Shown: positions 1 to 8,766, numbered from the stretch's first letter. The stretch: 64,000 nt of DNA from WJKG01 sp964627305 (GCA_964627305.1 CAZVHP010000001.1:613638-677637); one strand, 5' to 3'. Notes: generated by a model from the sequence alone, not told the origin. Made by a program: numbers and translations.

Positions 1-984
1 CTTCCGGGATATATTGAGCGGGAGAAGATAGTCATCTCGAAGCGCTATATCATCCCCAGTCTGCTTCGGCGTCACGGGTTGAAGAAGAGCGAGGTTCGCA
101 TTGCGGATAAGATTCTATCTCGAGTTATCCGGTACTACACGCAGGAGGCCGGGCTGCTTCAGTTCTCGCAGCAGATGGAGAAGATTTTCCGCAAGATTGC
201 CTTTGAGAAGGCCGTGAAGAAGAAGACGAACTGGACAATTGGTGAGCGGAATCTCGAGGCCTATCTGGGTGCGACCCAGTATATTCCGGAGAAGGCGGAG
301 ACGATGCCGGAGATTGGTACCGCGACCGGCCTTGCGTGGACTGGTGCCGGGGGTGATTTGATGTTTATCGAGGGGCTGAAGATGCGCGGAGATGGTCAGA
401 TTTTCACGACCGGGTCGCTGGGTGATGTGATGCGCGAGTCGATTCAGGCGGCGCATTCGTATGTGCGTTCGAAAGCTGACGTGTTGGGGGTCGATTTCAA
501 CGATTTCAACGAGTTTGACATCCACGTGCATTTTCCGTCGGGTGCCATTCCGAAGGATGGTCCCTCGGCCGGTGTGACTGTTTGTTTGGTGATTGCCTCG
601 GTTATGTCGGAGCGTCCAATTCGTAACGACATTGCCATGACGGGGGAGGTGACGCTTCGCGGTCGGGTTTTGCCGGTGGGGGGGATCAAGGAGAAGATAT
701 CGGCGGCGTATCGATCCGGCATCTACCATGTTGTCATGCCCAAGGAGAATCAGAAGGACCTCAAGGAGCTGCCCAAGGAGATAATCCGCAAGACGAAGTT
801 CACGTTGATCGAGCGGGTTGACGAGCTGTTTGAGTTGTGCCTGCTCGATTTCACACCATCATCATATACGCTTGAGAAAATCTTTGCTGAAGAAATAGAG
901 AAGGCGAAGAAATCGACACGCAAGCGCAAGAAGACGACCAAAAGTACCTCGACCAAGGCAGCCCGTCCGAAGAAGAAGGAGTAG
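1..984 (+). CDS. lon: ATP-dependent protease La (Lon), C-terminal part
   Basis: The reading frame is open from base 1, so the gene starts upstream of the window. What remains is the end of the AAA+ module and the whole serine-lysine protease domain. The segment 'LPGYIEREKIVISKRYIIP' at the left edge matches the alpha-helical lid of Lon. The catalytic serine lies in 'KDGPSAG' (codon 565-567) and its lysine partner in 'GGIKEK' (codon 688-690). Lon is a cytoplasmic, ATP-driven hexamer that degrades misfolded and regulatory proteins. The C-terminus carries an unusual lysine/arginine/threonine-rich tail of about 25 residues after the protease fold, which could contact DNA or polyphosphate; that is inference. 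The family identity is secure; the N-terminal substrate-binding domain and Walker motifs are outside the window. Confidence 0.97.
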   Translation, partial: LPGYIEREKIVISKRYIIPSLLRRHGLKKSEVRIADKILSRVIRYYTQEAGLLQFSQQMEKIFRKIAFEKAVKKKTNWTIGERNLEAYLGATQYIPEKAETMPEIGTATGLAWTGAGGDLMFIEGLKMRGDGQIFTTGSLGDVMRESIQAAHSYVRSKADVLGVDFNDFNEFDIHVHFPSGAIPKDGPSAGVTVCLVIASVMSERPIRNDIAMTGEVTLRGRVLPVGGIKEKISAAYRSGIYHVVMPKENQKDLKELPKEIIRKTKFTLIERVDELFELCLLDFTPSSYTLEKIFAEEIEKAKKSTRKRKKTTKSTSTKAARPKKKE

Positions 985-1053
985 GTGCGGGGTCTGCTGC
1001 CCTGGGTATTCTCGCTTTGATTGACCTCAGTCTCGGGCTAACGGCAAATTCAC

Positions 1054-1083
1054 TTGACAATTAGACCTGCCGGAGTCTATATT
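1054..1083 (+). promoter_or_regulatory. Sigma-70-type promoter upstream of the BACON/dockerin gene
   Basis: A full-consensus -35 box TTGACA (1054-1059) is followed after 18 bp by TATATT (1078-1083, five of six consensus bases). It is the best promoter-like site in the 429-bp gap after lon and points at the secreted protein gene at 1414. A start near 1090 would leave a 5' leader of about 320 nt. Confidence 0.6.
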
Positions 1084-1413
1084 TGCTGTATAAGGGTTGC
1101 TGAGGAATCTTGTTGACGAGCTGTTAAGTTCTTTAGCGGCAATTGAATGTACAAATCGTTTCGGTCTGTCCGTGCTGCCATCGCAGGCATGCATCACACT
1201 TAGTAGTCAGGTGGGGCGCTGACATCGGCGTCGGGGTTCCCCGGTAACCAAAGACAATCATGGGCCAACGGCGAGTTTGCGGCAGGTAAGACGTGAGGTT
1301 GGCTGTTGGTTGGATATCGAATCGGGTAGACGGTCACGATCAAATCAGAGCGACACGATAACGATCAATGGGACACATCGAACGTTTGTGTTCCGGCATG
1401 GAGGCGTAGAAGA
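1084..1413 (+). other. Non-coding leader region, 330 bp
   Basis: No open frame here looks coding, and I see no tRNA or clear terminator. It lies between the promoter at 1054-1083 and the ATG at 1414, so it is probably a long untranslated leader. The end holds a good ribosome binding site, GGAGG about 10 nt before the ATG. Local inverted sequence such as GGGGTTCCCC near 1233 suggests some RNA folding, but I recognise no riboswitch class. Confidence 0.4.
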
Positions 1414-3762
1414 ATGAGAGTAGTACGAATTCTTGCGTTGCTGGCACTGTTGCTATTTGGAGCAGCAGGGGCGTCGGCGCAGTTTCAGCAGAGCCCGAAT
1501 GATTTTGGGGCTGCGGACACCGTGGACATGGTGTTCAGTGTGATTCCTGATTACACAACGAATCAGCTACATGTGCAGATGGACCTTTGGGTGTTCAATG
1601 ATTCCAACGAGTTGGTGGGATCGTCGACGGGGTTTGTGTGGGAGAATCCCAACTTGACGCTGGACAGCGCCAAGGCGTACCCTGAGATTGACGCTGCGTA
1701 CGATGTTGGTCCGTTCTTTTTTGAAGACAATGACATCAACATCTCCAATGCCAATGATCGCTTCCTGTTTGGTGGCGCAATGATCTTTCCTCCGGGACTG
1801 GTGGGGGCGCCTTACCGTCGGCTCTGGGGCAGCTACTATTTCACGCTGAGTGACTGGAGCCCAAGCGACTCGATTGTGCTGGATACGGCGCAGTTCAACA
1901 ATGGTTCATTCTACCTGTACATAGGCATGGGGCAGCTTGAGTACGAGCCGTACTGGACGGGTCGGAAGGTGATTTATGACACGGCTTACACGCCGCCATC
2001 GAATCTGGTGATCACACCCGACTCGTTGCACTTTGAAGGGCTGGCCGGTGGTCCGACTCCGGCCTCGCAGCAGTTTGAGGTGGCATCCTCGAACAATCCG
2101 CTGAGTTTCAATATTGCTGAGGATGCCGACTGGATTCTGTTATCGCCCATATCGGGGACAACACCGCGGACGATCACGGTGTCGCTGAATACGTTTGGTC
2201 TGGGTGCGGGAACGTACGTCGACACGCTGGTGGTAAGCTCGGCCGGGGCAGACAATTCCCCGCAGAACGTGGTTGTATCTCTGACCCTTGAGGAGCCACC
2301 GCCGCAGATCGGAGTGTCGGACAACGCGTTCTTCTTCAATGCCATAGTAAATGATGCGAATCCGGCGCCCAAGACGCTGTCGATCTCGAACACCGGCGGG
2401 GGGGTGCTCAACTGGACGGTGGCGAACTCAGAATCGTGGTTGTCGCTGGATCCGACATCGGGAGTCGATGCCGGCGATGTTGAGCTGTCGGTCGACATTA
2501 CCGGTCTGACATTCGGGAGCTACTTCGATACCGTAGTCGTGACTGATCCGGCGGCAACGAACAGCCCCGTTCGGATCCCGGTGAAGCTGACGATGGCCTC
2601 CGATTTGCCTATTATCGAGGTGGACTCTCCGGTGGTGTACTCGGTTATTCCCGACTATCTTTCCAGTGTTGATCCGATTGCGCTGGTCATTCGCAACGCC
2701 GGCCAGGGGGCAATGAACTGGTGGATAGAAGGGGGCGGTCCGCGCATCAGTTCAGTATTTCCGAGCTCAGGTGCAGCGCCGGATACGGCGTATATCGGGA
2801 TTGACACCGATGCTGGTTCTTCGTTCCAGCAATTCACGGACACCCTGTGGGTGTATTCTAATGAAGCGATCAATTCACCGGTCAGAGTGCTTGTCAAGAC
2901 CCGGTATGTTGAGTTCCCGGCTATGTTGTGGGTCAACAAGGATACGGTGAAGTTGAATGTGTATGAATGCAGCCAGGGGTTCCTTCAGGGGCTGCCGCAG
3001 GAGCAGTTGATAATCAATAACGCCGGTTATGACAGTCCGTTGTACTATTGGGTTGGTTACGACTCAGATCTCTTTACGGTTACCCTTGATTCAGGTGTTG
3101 CCAATGACCAGGGGTATGTCAAGGCATTGCGGGATGATCTGCCATTGGGCACGTATTATGACACAATCTGGGTTTCGGCACCGAAGGCCTTTAACAGCCC
3201 CAAGATGGTGATTGTACAGTACAACATGCTGGCAGCAACCGAGCCGCCCGAGATACATGTCCAGAGTGACAGTATCATCATTACCAGCCAGGAGAACTCG
3301 GGTCCGGTGCTCAAGGGGGTGCTGCCCATCTTCAACCTGAACCCGGGCTGTATGCCGTGGGAGATCGATGAGACTATTGGCTGGTTCTATCCGGACACCC
3401 TTGAAGGGGACATTCCCGGTAGTGTTGAATTGATCATCAATACTGTCGGCTATCCGTTCGGAGAGTATGTTGAGACATTCCAGGTCACCTCGCTTGATGC
3501 GACCAATTCGCCGTTGGACGTTACGCTGCATCTGAAGGTGTGGAAGTTCCGGGGCGATGTTGATTACAGCGGCGCGGTCAATGTGCAGGATATGGCGTAT
3601 TTCGTGAATTACCTGTATTTCAGCGGTCCCATGCCGCAGCCGGAGCGATGGGTTGGGGATGTGAACTGCGATCGTCGGGTCAATATCGAGGACTTGGTCT
3701 ATTTGGTGGAGTATCTGTTCAACGGCGGGCCTATTCCGTGTGGCAATCCGTATAAGAAGTAG
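1414..3762 (+). CDS. Secreted tandem BACON-like domain protein with C-terminal dockerin-like repeats
   Basis: This is a 782-residue exported protein. Residues 1-22 form a signal peptide ending 'AGASA|Q'. A unique N-terminal domain spans about 30-195. It is followed by about five repeats of roughly 95 residues (near 200-290, 300-390, 400-495, 505-600 and 610-705) with the BACON-type signature: a Trp-rich core ('ADWILLSP', 'ESWLSLDP'), a 'G.Y.DT' strand and an 'NSP..V.V.L' ending. The last 70 residues are a dockerin-type I-like doublet with two calcium-loop-like segments, 'GDVDYSGAVNVQDM' and 'GDVNCDRRVNIEDL'. BACON domains are Ig-like and often bind carbohydrate or act as spacers; dockerin modules mediate protein-protein attachment. 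No catalytic motif is visible, so it is probably a cell-surface or extracellular adhesive or scaffold protein. The domain family is well supported; the ligand is unknown. Confidence 0.85.
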   Translation: MRVVRILALLALLLFGAAGASAQFQQSPNDFGAADTVDMVFSVIPDYTTNQLHVQMDLWVFNDSNELVGSSTGFVWENPNLTLDSAKAYPEIDAAYDVGPFFFEDNDINISNANDRFLFGGAMIFPPGLVGAPYRRLWGSYYFTLSDWSPSDSIVLDTAQFNNGSFYLYIGMGQLEYEPYWTGRKVIYDTAYTPPSNLVITPDSLHFEGLAGGPTPASQQFEVASSNNPLSFNIAEDADWILLSPISGTTPRTITVSLNTFGLGAGTYVDTLVVSSAGADNSPQNVVVSLTLEEPPPQIGVSDNAFFFNAIVNDANPAPKTLSISNTGGGVLNWTVANSESWLSLDPTSGVDAGDVELSVDITGLTFGSYFDTVVVTDPAATNSPVRIPVKLTMASDLPIIEVDSPVVYSVIPDYLSSVDPIALVIRNAGQGAMNWWIEGGGPRISSVFPSSGAAPDTAYIGIDTDAGSSFQQFTDTLWVYSNEAINSPVRVLVKTRYVEFPAMLWVNKDTVKLNVYECSQGFLQGLPQEQLIINNAGYDSPLYYWVGYDSDLFTVTLDSGVANDQGYVKALRDDLPLGTYYDTIWVSAPKAFNSPKMVIVQYNMLAATEPPEIHVQSDSIIITSQENSGPVLKGVLPIFNLNPGCMPWEIDETIGWFYPDTLEGDIPGSVELIINTVGYPFGEYVETFQVTSLDATNSPLDVTLHLKVWKFRGDVDYSGAVNVQDMAYFVNYLYFSGPMPQPERWVGDVNCDRRVNIEDLVYLVEYLFNGGPIPCGNPYKK

Positions 3763-3820
3763 GCTGAGTTGAGGATAGCTGGATAGGCCTGGCTCGAATC
3801 AGATTCAACAGAATCGCTGG

Positions 3821-3852
3821 CAGCGCCGTTATACTTAGGTGTAGCGGCGCTG
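3821..3852 (+). terminator. Long hairpin downstream of the BACON/dockerin gene
   Basis: A 14-bp stem (3821-3834 with 3839-3852, including G-U wobbles) closes on the tetraloop TTAG, 58 bp after the stop codon. No run of T follows, so it may be a transcript-end stabiliser or a Rho-linked terminator rather than a classical intrinsic one. Confidence 0.4.
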
Positions 3853-3909
3853 TCGCGTTGGACGTCATGCCTTCGAGTGATGGACGCTTGCCGGTTCATG
3901 AACTGATGA

Positions 3910-3937
3910 TTGACAATATGTGAGCAATTGCTATCTT
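3910..3937 (+). promoter_or_regulatory. Candidate promoter for the M1 aminopeptidase gene
   Basis: TTGACA (3910-3915), a 16-bp spacer, then TATCTT (3932-3937). The -35 is perfect and the -10 is moderate. It would give a leader of about 165 nt to the GTG at 4108. Confidence 0.4.
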
Positions 3938-4107
3938 GATGCCGGACCTGCCGACTTACTCCGGTCGCCGCCATCGTGTGAGACTACATATATCTGTGAG
4001 ACTATTCACTGTCCTGAGCTTCTCGGGCAATAGGTCTGACAAGAAGTGGGCAGACAACCGATACAGAGAAATATGCGTATACCCCACAAGCTGTTTTGGA
4101 GGCAATT

Positions 4108-6354
4108 GTGAATTCATCTGTTAAACGATTACTGACTCTGGCCGGGTTGGTGCTGGCCGGCGTAGTTCTGTGTACCTCTGGGCTGTTCGCCGGCGATGCA
4201 GACATGATTGATTGGGACAAGGCATCGCCCTCGGAGATTCATGAGCGTCTGGGGCAGAGCAAGGCTCAGGCCCTGCTGGACCAGCAGTTTTATCGCAAGT
4301 TGATGGCTCAGGAGAAGGCGGTCAGCAATCAGACCGGCTATGATGTTCTGCACTATGACATATTCATGCGGATCAATGATACGACTGAGTGGATCTATGG
4401 GCAGGTTGGTGTGACGGCAGAGGTGGTGGACATGTTTCTGCAGATCGTGGAGCTTGATCTGCTCGGCAATATGACAGTTGATTCCGTGGTGACAGACAGC
4501 TCACAATTGTCGTTTTCTCATCCGGGGGATATTCTGTCTGTTGACCTGGGGCGGGCGTTTGGTCCTGGCGAGCAGTTTTCCTTCACGGTATTTTACGATG
4601 GACATCCTACTGAAGGGGGATTTCAGGGATTCTCGTTCGACACCCGTGCGACGGGGAAGGTGATGAGTTCGCTATCGGAGCCGTACTTCGCTCGATCATG
4701 GTGGCCGTGCAAGGACCGCATGGATGATAAGGCGGATACGTACAGCATTGCGATTGAGGTTGACACGTCGTTCTATGTTGCCTCCAACGGGACGCTGGAC
4801 TCTGTGGTGCAGCCCGGCGGGAACACGCATACCTATTACTACTCCGTGGGATACCCGATGGTCACGTACTTGTTCTCGCTGGCCATATCGAAGTACACGG
4901 TCTGGTATGACGAGTATGTGTACAACGACGGAGCTGACACGCTGCCGTTGGTGCATGCGGTGTATCCCGACTGGTACAGCTACTCGCTGCCGCGATATGG
5001 CGAGACGCCGAATATCATGGCGATATTCGAGCAAGCCTTCGGGCCTTATCCCTTTCGAGATGAGAAGTATGGCCATGCCAATTTCGAATGGGGCGGGGGT
5101 ATGGAGCATCAGACGATGTCCAGCATGGGGGGGTCGAGTTTCGGATTCTCGCTGCCGGTGGTGGCGCACGAGTTGGCGCACCAGTGGTGGGGTGATATGA
5201 TAACGTGTGAGACGTGGACAGATATCTGGCTCAATGAGGGCTGGGCATCGTATGCCGAGGCGGTCTGGACGCTGGCTGAGCAGGGTTGGGGTGCCTATCA
5301 GAGCTACATGAATGGCATGGCGTACACGGGTGGCGGGACGATTTACCGCGCCGACACTACCGATGTGTGGAGCATCTTCCATGGCGGGTTGTCTTATGAC
5401 AAGGCCTCGTGGGTGGTGCACATGTTACGGGGGATGCTGGGAGACTCGCTGTTTTTTGTCGGGATCGATGCCTACTACAATTCTGAGCACCAGCATGGAT
5501 CGGCGACGACGGAGGATTTCAAGAACGTCTGGGAAGCAGCCAGCGGCTGGGAGCTTGATTTCTACTTCGATCAGTGGATCTACGGTACCTATCGTCCGAA
5601 TTACAACTGGGCATGGCTGGTTGAGTTATCAGATTCTACCGGTTACGACCTGTACATTTGGACAAAGCAGGTGCAGACCTCGCAGCCTCAGGTGTTCACG
5701 ATGCCGATTCCGTTTGTGGTCAGCTACTCTGGCGGGGGCAACGATACGCTCAAACTCTGGGTGGATCAACGCGAGCAGATACTGCGGGCGAATGTACCGG
5801 CCAATGTCACCAGCGTGCAACTCGATCCGGCTGACTGGGTGCTTAAGTATCAGAGTGTGAAGGACTTCGGGGTGCGCCTGATTACCATGGCCGACGAGAT
5901 CGACACGGCTACTCAGTATACGCCGTTCTCGTATGCACTTGAGGCCAGGGGAGGCACGGGCGACTACCTGTTTGTCTTCTCGGGCGGCACTCTGCCGAAT
6001 GGGGTGGCTCTTGGGAGTGACGGGGTGCTGTCCGGTGTTCCGACGGAGTTCGGGGACTACAGCTTCCAGGCGTATGTGACTGATGATGTCTCAACGGGCG
6101 CTGACTGGCGGACGTACACGCTCACGGTTGTGGAATCAGACGGGCTGCCGGGTGACGTTATTCCCGATGGTTCGGTTAATGTTGCTGATCTGACGGCGCT
6201 GGTTGATTTTCTGTTCGGCGGTGGTCCGGCGCCACTGAATCCGAACCAGGCCGATGTCGACGCGAGTTGTACGATCAATGTGCAGGACCTGACGTATCTG
6301 ACCTCGTATCTGTTCCAGTCGGGTCCGGCCCCGGTCATGGGTTGTGTGCAATAG
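4108..6354 (+). CDS. Secreted M1-family aminopeptidase with dockerin-like C-terminus
   Basis: 748 residues from a GTG start at 4108, chosen because GGAGG (4098-4102) lies 5 nt upstream; an in-frame TTG at 4096 is less likely. Residues 1-28 are a signal peptide. The gluzincin zinc site is complete: 'HELAH' with His354, Glu355 and His358, and Glu377 in 'NEGWA' 18 residues later. The exopeptidase loop reads 'GGGMEHQ' in place of the common GAMEN. Such enzymes remove N-terminal residues from peptides. After the M1 fold comes an Ig/cadherin-like putative module (about 600-680, 'GTLPNGVAL...GVLSGVP', He_PIG type). A dockerin-like doublet follows (about 685-748). The shared C-terminus with the upstream gene suggests both are displayed or assembled together outside the cell. 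Family and export are secure; the substrate range is not. Confidence 0.93.
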   Translation: MNSSVKRLLTLAGLVLAGVVLCTSGLFAGDADMIDWDKASPSEIHERLGQSKAQALLDQQFYRKLMAQEKAVSNQTGYDVLHYDIFMRINDTTEWIYGQVGVTAEVVDMFLQIVELDLLGNMTVDSVVTDSSQLSFSHPGDILSVDLGRAFGPGEQFSFTVFYDGHPTEGGFQGFSFDTRATGKVMSSLSEPYFARSWWPCKDRMDDKADTYSIAIEVDTSFYVASNGTLDSVVQPGGNTHTYYYSVGYPMVTYLFSLAISKYTVWYDEYVYNDGADTLPLVHAVYPDWYSYSLPRYGETPNIMAIFEQAFGPYPFRDEKYGHANFEWGGGMEHQTMSSMGGSSFGFSLPVVAHELAHQWWGDMITCETWTDIWLNEGWASYAEAVWTLAEQGWGAYQSYMNGMAYTGGGTIYRADTTDVWSIFHGGLSYDKASWVVHMLRGMLGDSLFFVGIDAYYNSEHQHGSATTEDFKNVWEAASGWELDFYFDQWIYGTYRPNYNWAWLVELSDSTGYDLYIWTKQVQTSQPQVFTMPIPFVVSYSGGGNDTLKLWVDQREQILRANVPANVTSVQLDPADWVLKYQSVKDFGVRLITMADEIDTATQYTPFSYALEARGGTGDYLFVFSGGTLPNGVALGSDGVLSGVPTEFGDYSFQAYVTDDVSTGADWRTYTLTVVESDGLPGDVIPDGSVNVADLTALVDFLFGGGPAPLNPNQADVDASCTINVQDLTYLTSYLFQSGPAPVMGCVQ

Positions 6355-6387
6355 ATGGAGTTATGGACAGATGAAGCCTTCTCAAAA

Positions 6388-6411
6388 GGGCGGTGCTGAA
6401 GGCATCCGCCC
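6388..6411 (+). terminator. GC-rich hairpin after the aminopeptidase gene
   Basis: GGGCGGTGC (6388-6396) can pair with GCATCCGCCC (6402-6411) with one bulged T. It lies 33 bp after the stop codon in the convergent gap. No T-run follows, so terminator function is uncertain. Confidence 0.3.
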
Positions 6412-6513
6412 GGGGGGCAGAGATCGCCTCAATCGTTGCCCTCTGTCAGTGAGGAATGTGGACTGCAATTTTAATACTCAATGGCATCGACTGTGTCCAG
6501 AGCAGACTTCTCT

Positions 6514-7134
6514 CTACGAAAGACCTGCTCTTTGAGCCAAAAACAGCATTGTGTCAAGCATCTCCGCCAGTCGAGGACATTTTCCTCGTGCAATGTCTAC
6601 GTCGAGTTTGTCGAAGAGTTGTTTCCCCTGAGTGACCTTCTTGTAGCTCCGGTTTGTCTTCTCTCGGTACAACCGGTCCAGTAGCCTGGCCGGCGGTTCG
6701 TCGAAGTTCACGGTCTCCGGATTGATGATTCTCCCTGGAAGACTGCTCCTGATGTTTTCCGGAAAGAGCTTCGGGTCACTCAACAACCAAGCCTCGACCT
6801 CGTGCACTGCAAAGAACTGAACGAACCTATCGCTTCCCACTTTGCCTTCAACGTGCCTTTTTGCCCAATCGTAACGTTCGTCTGCTGAAGTCTTGCGTTC
6901 CGGATAGAACGTGGGTCCGTACAGATCAAGCAGCGAAATCACAGCGATAACATCGTTGTCCTGTAATCGCAGGTCAGCCTTTCTCCTGACTTCGTCGTAC
7001 AAGTGTCTCCACCCCCTAAATCCCACCGGAGAGATGCCCACCCGCTGAGACAGGCGTCGATTCAGCCACCGTCTGAAGAAGGCGGGAAGCGCCTTCGTCT
7101 CGGTCGCGCCTTCACAGAAGAGCACGAACCTCAC
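6514..7134 (-). CDS. DUF4276 / TOPRIM-fold protein, partner of the adjacent ATPase
   Basis: A 206-residue cytoplasmic protein of the DUF4276 family. The N-terminal 'FCEGATETKALPAFF' has the invariant Glu of a TOPRIM-like strand-loop. 'VISLLDLYG' supplies the acidic second motif, and 'FFAVHEVEAWLLSDP' is the DUF4276 hallmark. TOPRIM folds in this group bind Mg2+ and are associated with nuclease activity. The GTG start overlaps the upstream ATPase stop as GTGA and is preceded by GGAGGAA inside the ATPase gene, so the two are translationally coupled. By analogy with OLD, Gabija and AbiL-type systems, where an ABC-like ATPase works with a TOPRIM or nuclease partner, this is probably the effector of a phage-defence pair. 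Activity has not been shown for this sequence; the role is inference. Confidence 0.8.
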   Translation of the reverse strand: MRFVLFCEGATETKALPAFFRRWLNRRLSQRVGISPVGFRGWRHLYDEVRRKADLRLQDNDVIAVISLLDLYGPTFYPERKTSADERYDWAKRHVEGKVGSDRFVQFFAVHEVEAWLLSDPKLFPENIRSSLPGRIINPETVNFDEPPARLLDRLYREKTNRSYKKVTQGKQLFDKLDVDIARGKCPRLAEMLDTMLFLAQRAGLS

Positions 7135-8327
7135 GCCTCTTCCTCCAGTTCGCCGCTTTCGAAGTACCTGCCCAGTGAATATTCCTTAAGCCATCGGCTC
7201 AACTTATCGCTGTCGAAATTCCGCAGTTGCGTCTCGCCATCGGACCATTTGACGACTGTTGTCACAGGCTGTGTATCGCCAAAGGCATCAAGGAATTGGG
7301 GGGAGTGAGTAGCAAGGATCACTTGTACTCGTTGTGATGCATCTACAGCGTGCTCGGCGATTATCGGCAGCATAGAAGGGTGTAGGCCCGTCTCCGGTTC
7401 GTCGATTGCAATCACAGGTGCAGGAGACGGAGTAGCGAGTACCGTCATCAGAAAGAGGAATCGCAAAGTGCCATCAGACAAGTCGGCCGCTGACTGCTCG
7501 CGTTTCAGGCTCCTCCAGCGAACTCGAAGCTGGATTCGCTGATCGGACGCTGGAGGAAAGACCAGTTCCTCGAAGTCATCCCCAAACGCGACTTGCATCG
7601 CATCGTTAATGTCCTTCTTGAATAGTCGGTCACTCGTATAGAGGGTGTGGAGGACCGAGATCAGGTTCTGGCCATCGGGATCGACACGCCTCTCTGGTCG
7701 AGAGACAGATGGCTGTCGAATCGGAGCATCTCGATTGACGTGGATATCATGATACACACACCAAGATGCCAATTCTCGCCGGAACCGCGGTATGAAAGGG
7801 TTTGCGGTATAGGGTCCTGCAGCCTGAGACAGTAGTGTCTCTTCTTCAGGGACGAGCCACTCCGGGGCGGTCAGGCCCTTTTGCCCGGTATCGAACACAT
7901 GTGCACGAAGCTGGTGTCTCTCAAGGAACTTGAATGGCTGCTCTCTCTCTCCTTGCTCGACGTCATAATAGTTGCCAAGGAGTTCATGATTGATCTGGTA
8001 CGCACTCGTTGTGCCTAGTCTTCCTAACTCGAGCTTATATGTGAGACAATTCCGATCAAATTCACGGTAATCATCCAGCGGGGAGGTCTTGATATGGAGA
8101 GCAATACACTCGTCAGTTCCGTCCCATACCAATGGCTCCATTCCGCCGCTGGTCTGGATATGCTTGCCCAGTCGACCTTGCGCGGCCACCGCAACGAGTT
8201 CCAGTAGTCTCAGAAGGTTCGATTTACCCGATGCATTCGGCCCAATGAGGACATTCAGGTTCCCGGGCTCCCAAGAGACATTTCGAAGGGACCTGAACCC
8301 CCTAACATCCAATTTGACGATTCTCAT
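7131..8327 (-). CDS. RecF/OLD-like AAA ATPase (defence-cassette ATPase)
   Basis: 398 residues from the ATG at 8327, chosen because 'GGAGAT' lies just upstream and the protein then begins with the family-typical 'MRIVKLDVRGFRSL'; the frame stays open a further 25 codons upstream. Walker A is 'GPNASGKSN' near residue 30. A C-terminal ABC-like cassette holds a signature-like 'LSDGTLRFLFL', Walker B 'VIAIDEPETGLHP' and an H-loop 'LATHSPQFLD'. There is no long SMC coiled coil, so it matches the AAA_21/OLD-type stand-alone ATPases. It forms a two-gene unit with the DUF4276 protein and sits between housekeeping genes on the opposite strand, as expected of an inserted cassette. ATP binding is strongly supported; the trigger and target are unknown. 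Confidence 0.85.
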   Translation of the reverse strand: MRIVKLDVRGFRSLRNVSWEPGNLNVLIGPNASGKSNLLRLLELVAVAAQGRLGKHIQTSGGMEPLVWDGTDECIALHIKTSPLDDYREFDRNCLTYKLELGRLGTTSAYQINHELLGNYYDVEQGEREQPFKFLERHQLRAHVFDTGQKGLTAPEWLVPEEETLLSQAAGPYTANPFIPRFRRELASWCVYHDIHVNRDAPIRQPSVSRPERRVDPDGQNLISVLHTLYTSDRLFKKDINDAMQVAFGDDFEELVFPPASDQRIQLRVRWRSLKREQSAADLSDGTLRFLFLMTVLATPSPAPVIAIDEPETGLHPSMLPIIAEHAVDASQRVQVILATHSPQFLDAFGDTQPVTTVVKWSDGETQLRNFDSDKLSRWLKEYSLGRYFESGELEEEA

Positions 8328-8766
8328 GTTGATCTCCGGTTTCGCGATTCGCCGAGTCTGTTGCAGAGTTAGCTGTGTCTGACGAAGACTCGACACAGTC
8401 AATCGGTTCCGCTAAGCCCTTCTCGTGCAGTCGGTTTACCGCAGCGCACTTGATTGTGTCGGCCGTTGCCGGTTCACGGTGCATCCTGAGTTGTACTACT
8501 GCTCATTGTCGCTTCCAACCGCCGACACTTCCTGCCGTGTGAAAGGTATTGCGTCCAGCAGGAACAGAATAGCTCTGCGAACAGGTGTTTGGCAAGCAAG
8601 AAAGGGGCTCCCCTCAACGAGTCAGGACATCCTGTCGGTGAGTGGACGGGCCGGGTGATGGCTGGCCCGTTTTTTTGTTGGCATCGGGCGGGCGGGGCGA
8701 TATCATCGAAATGGTTAGAAGTCAGCTTCGTACACGCCTGCATTGATCGTTAGTGAGGACACTGTG
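8328..8766. other. Intergenic region with an orphan plus-strand terminator, 439 bp
   Basis: It lies between the divergent defence ATPase and miaB. Apart from the terminator at 8646-8676, I see short inverted repeats (AGGGG/CCCCT near 8602; GACA/TGTC near 8626) but no convincing reading frame, tRNA or -35/-10 pair. Because no plus-strand gene precedes the terminator for more than 2 kb, a small RNA transcribed toward miaB is possible. Confidence 0.4.
8646..8676 (+). terminator. Intrinsic terminator upstream of miaB
   Basis: A perfect 7-bp GC-rich stem, ACGGGCC (8646-8652) with GGCCCGT (8664-8670), and an 11-nt loop, followed by seven T (8670-8676). It is one of the strongest intrinsic terminators in the window, yet the nearest plus-strand gene upstream is the aminopeptidase, which ends at 6354. 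Confidence 0.75.

Larger units (their letters stand above)
3763..4107 (+). other. Intergenic region between two dockerin-protein genes, 345 bp
   Basis: Contains a long hairpin (3821-3852) near the upstream stop codon and a promoter-like pair (3910-3937). A small open frame across 3936-4124 overlaps the aminopeptidase start and has no ribosome binding site, so I do not call it. Confidence 0.5.

Noticed and set aside
3936..4124. 62-codon frame upstream of the M1 aminopeptidase
   Set aside because: It has no ribosome binding site, overlaps the aminopeptidase start and has no recognisable feature.
6443..8647. Imperfect direct repeat (CTGTCAGTGAG at 6443 and CTGTCGGTGAG at 8632) flanking the defence cassette, as possible attachment sites
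   Set aside because: It is an eleven-base match with one mismatch, expected by chance in a window of this size, and no integrase is next to the cassette.
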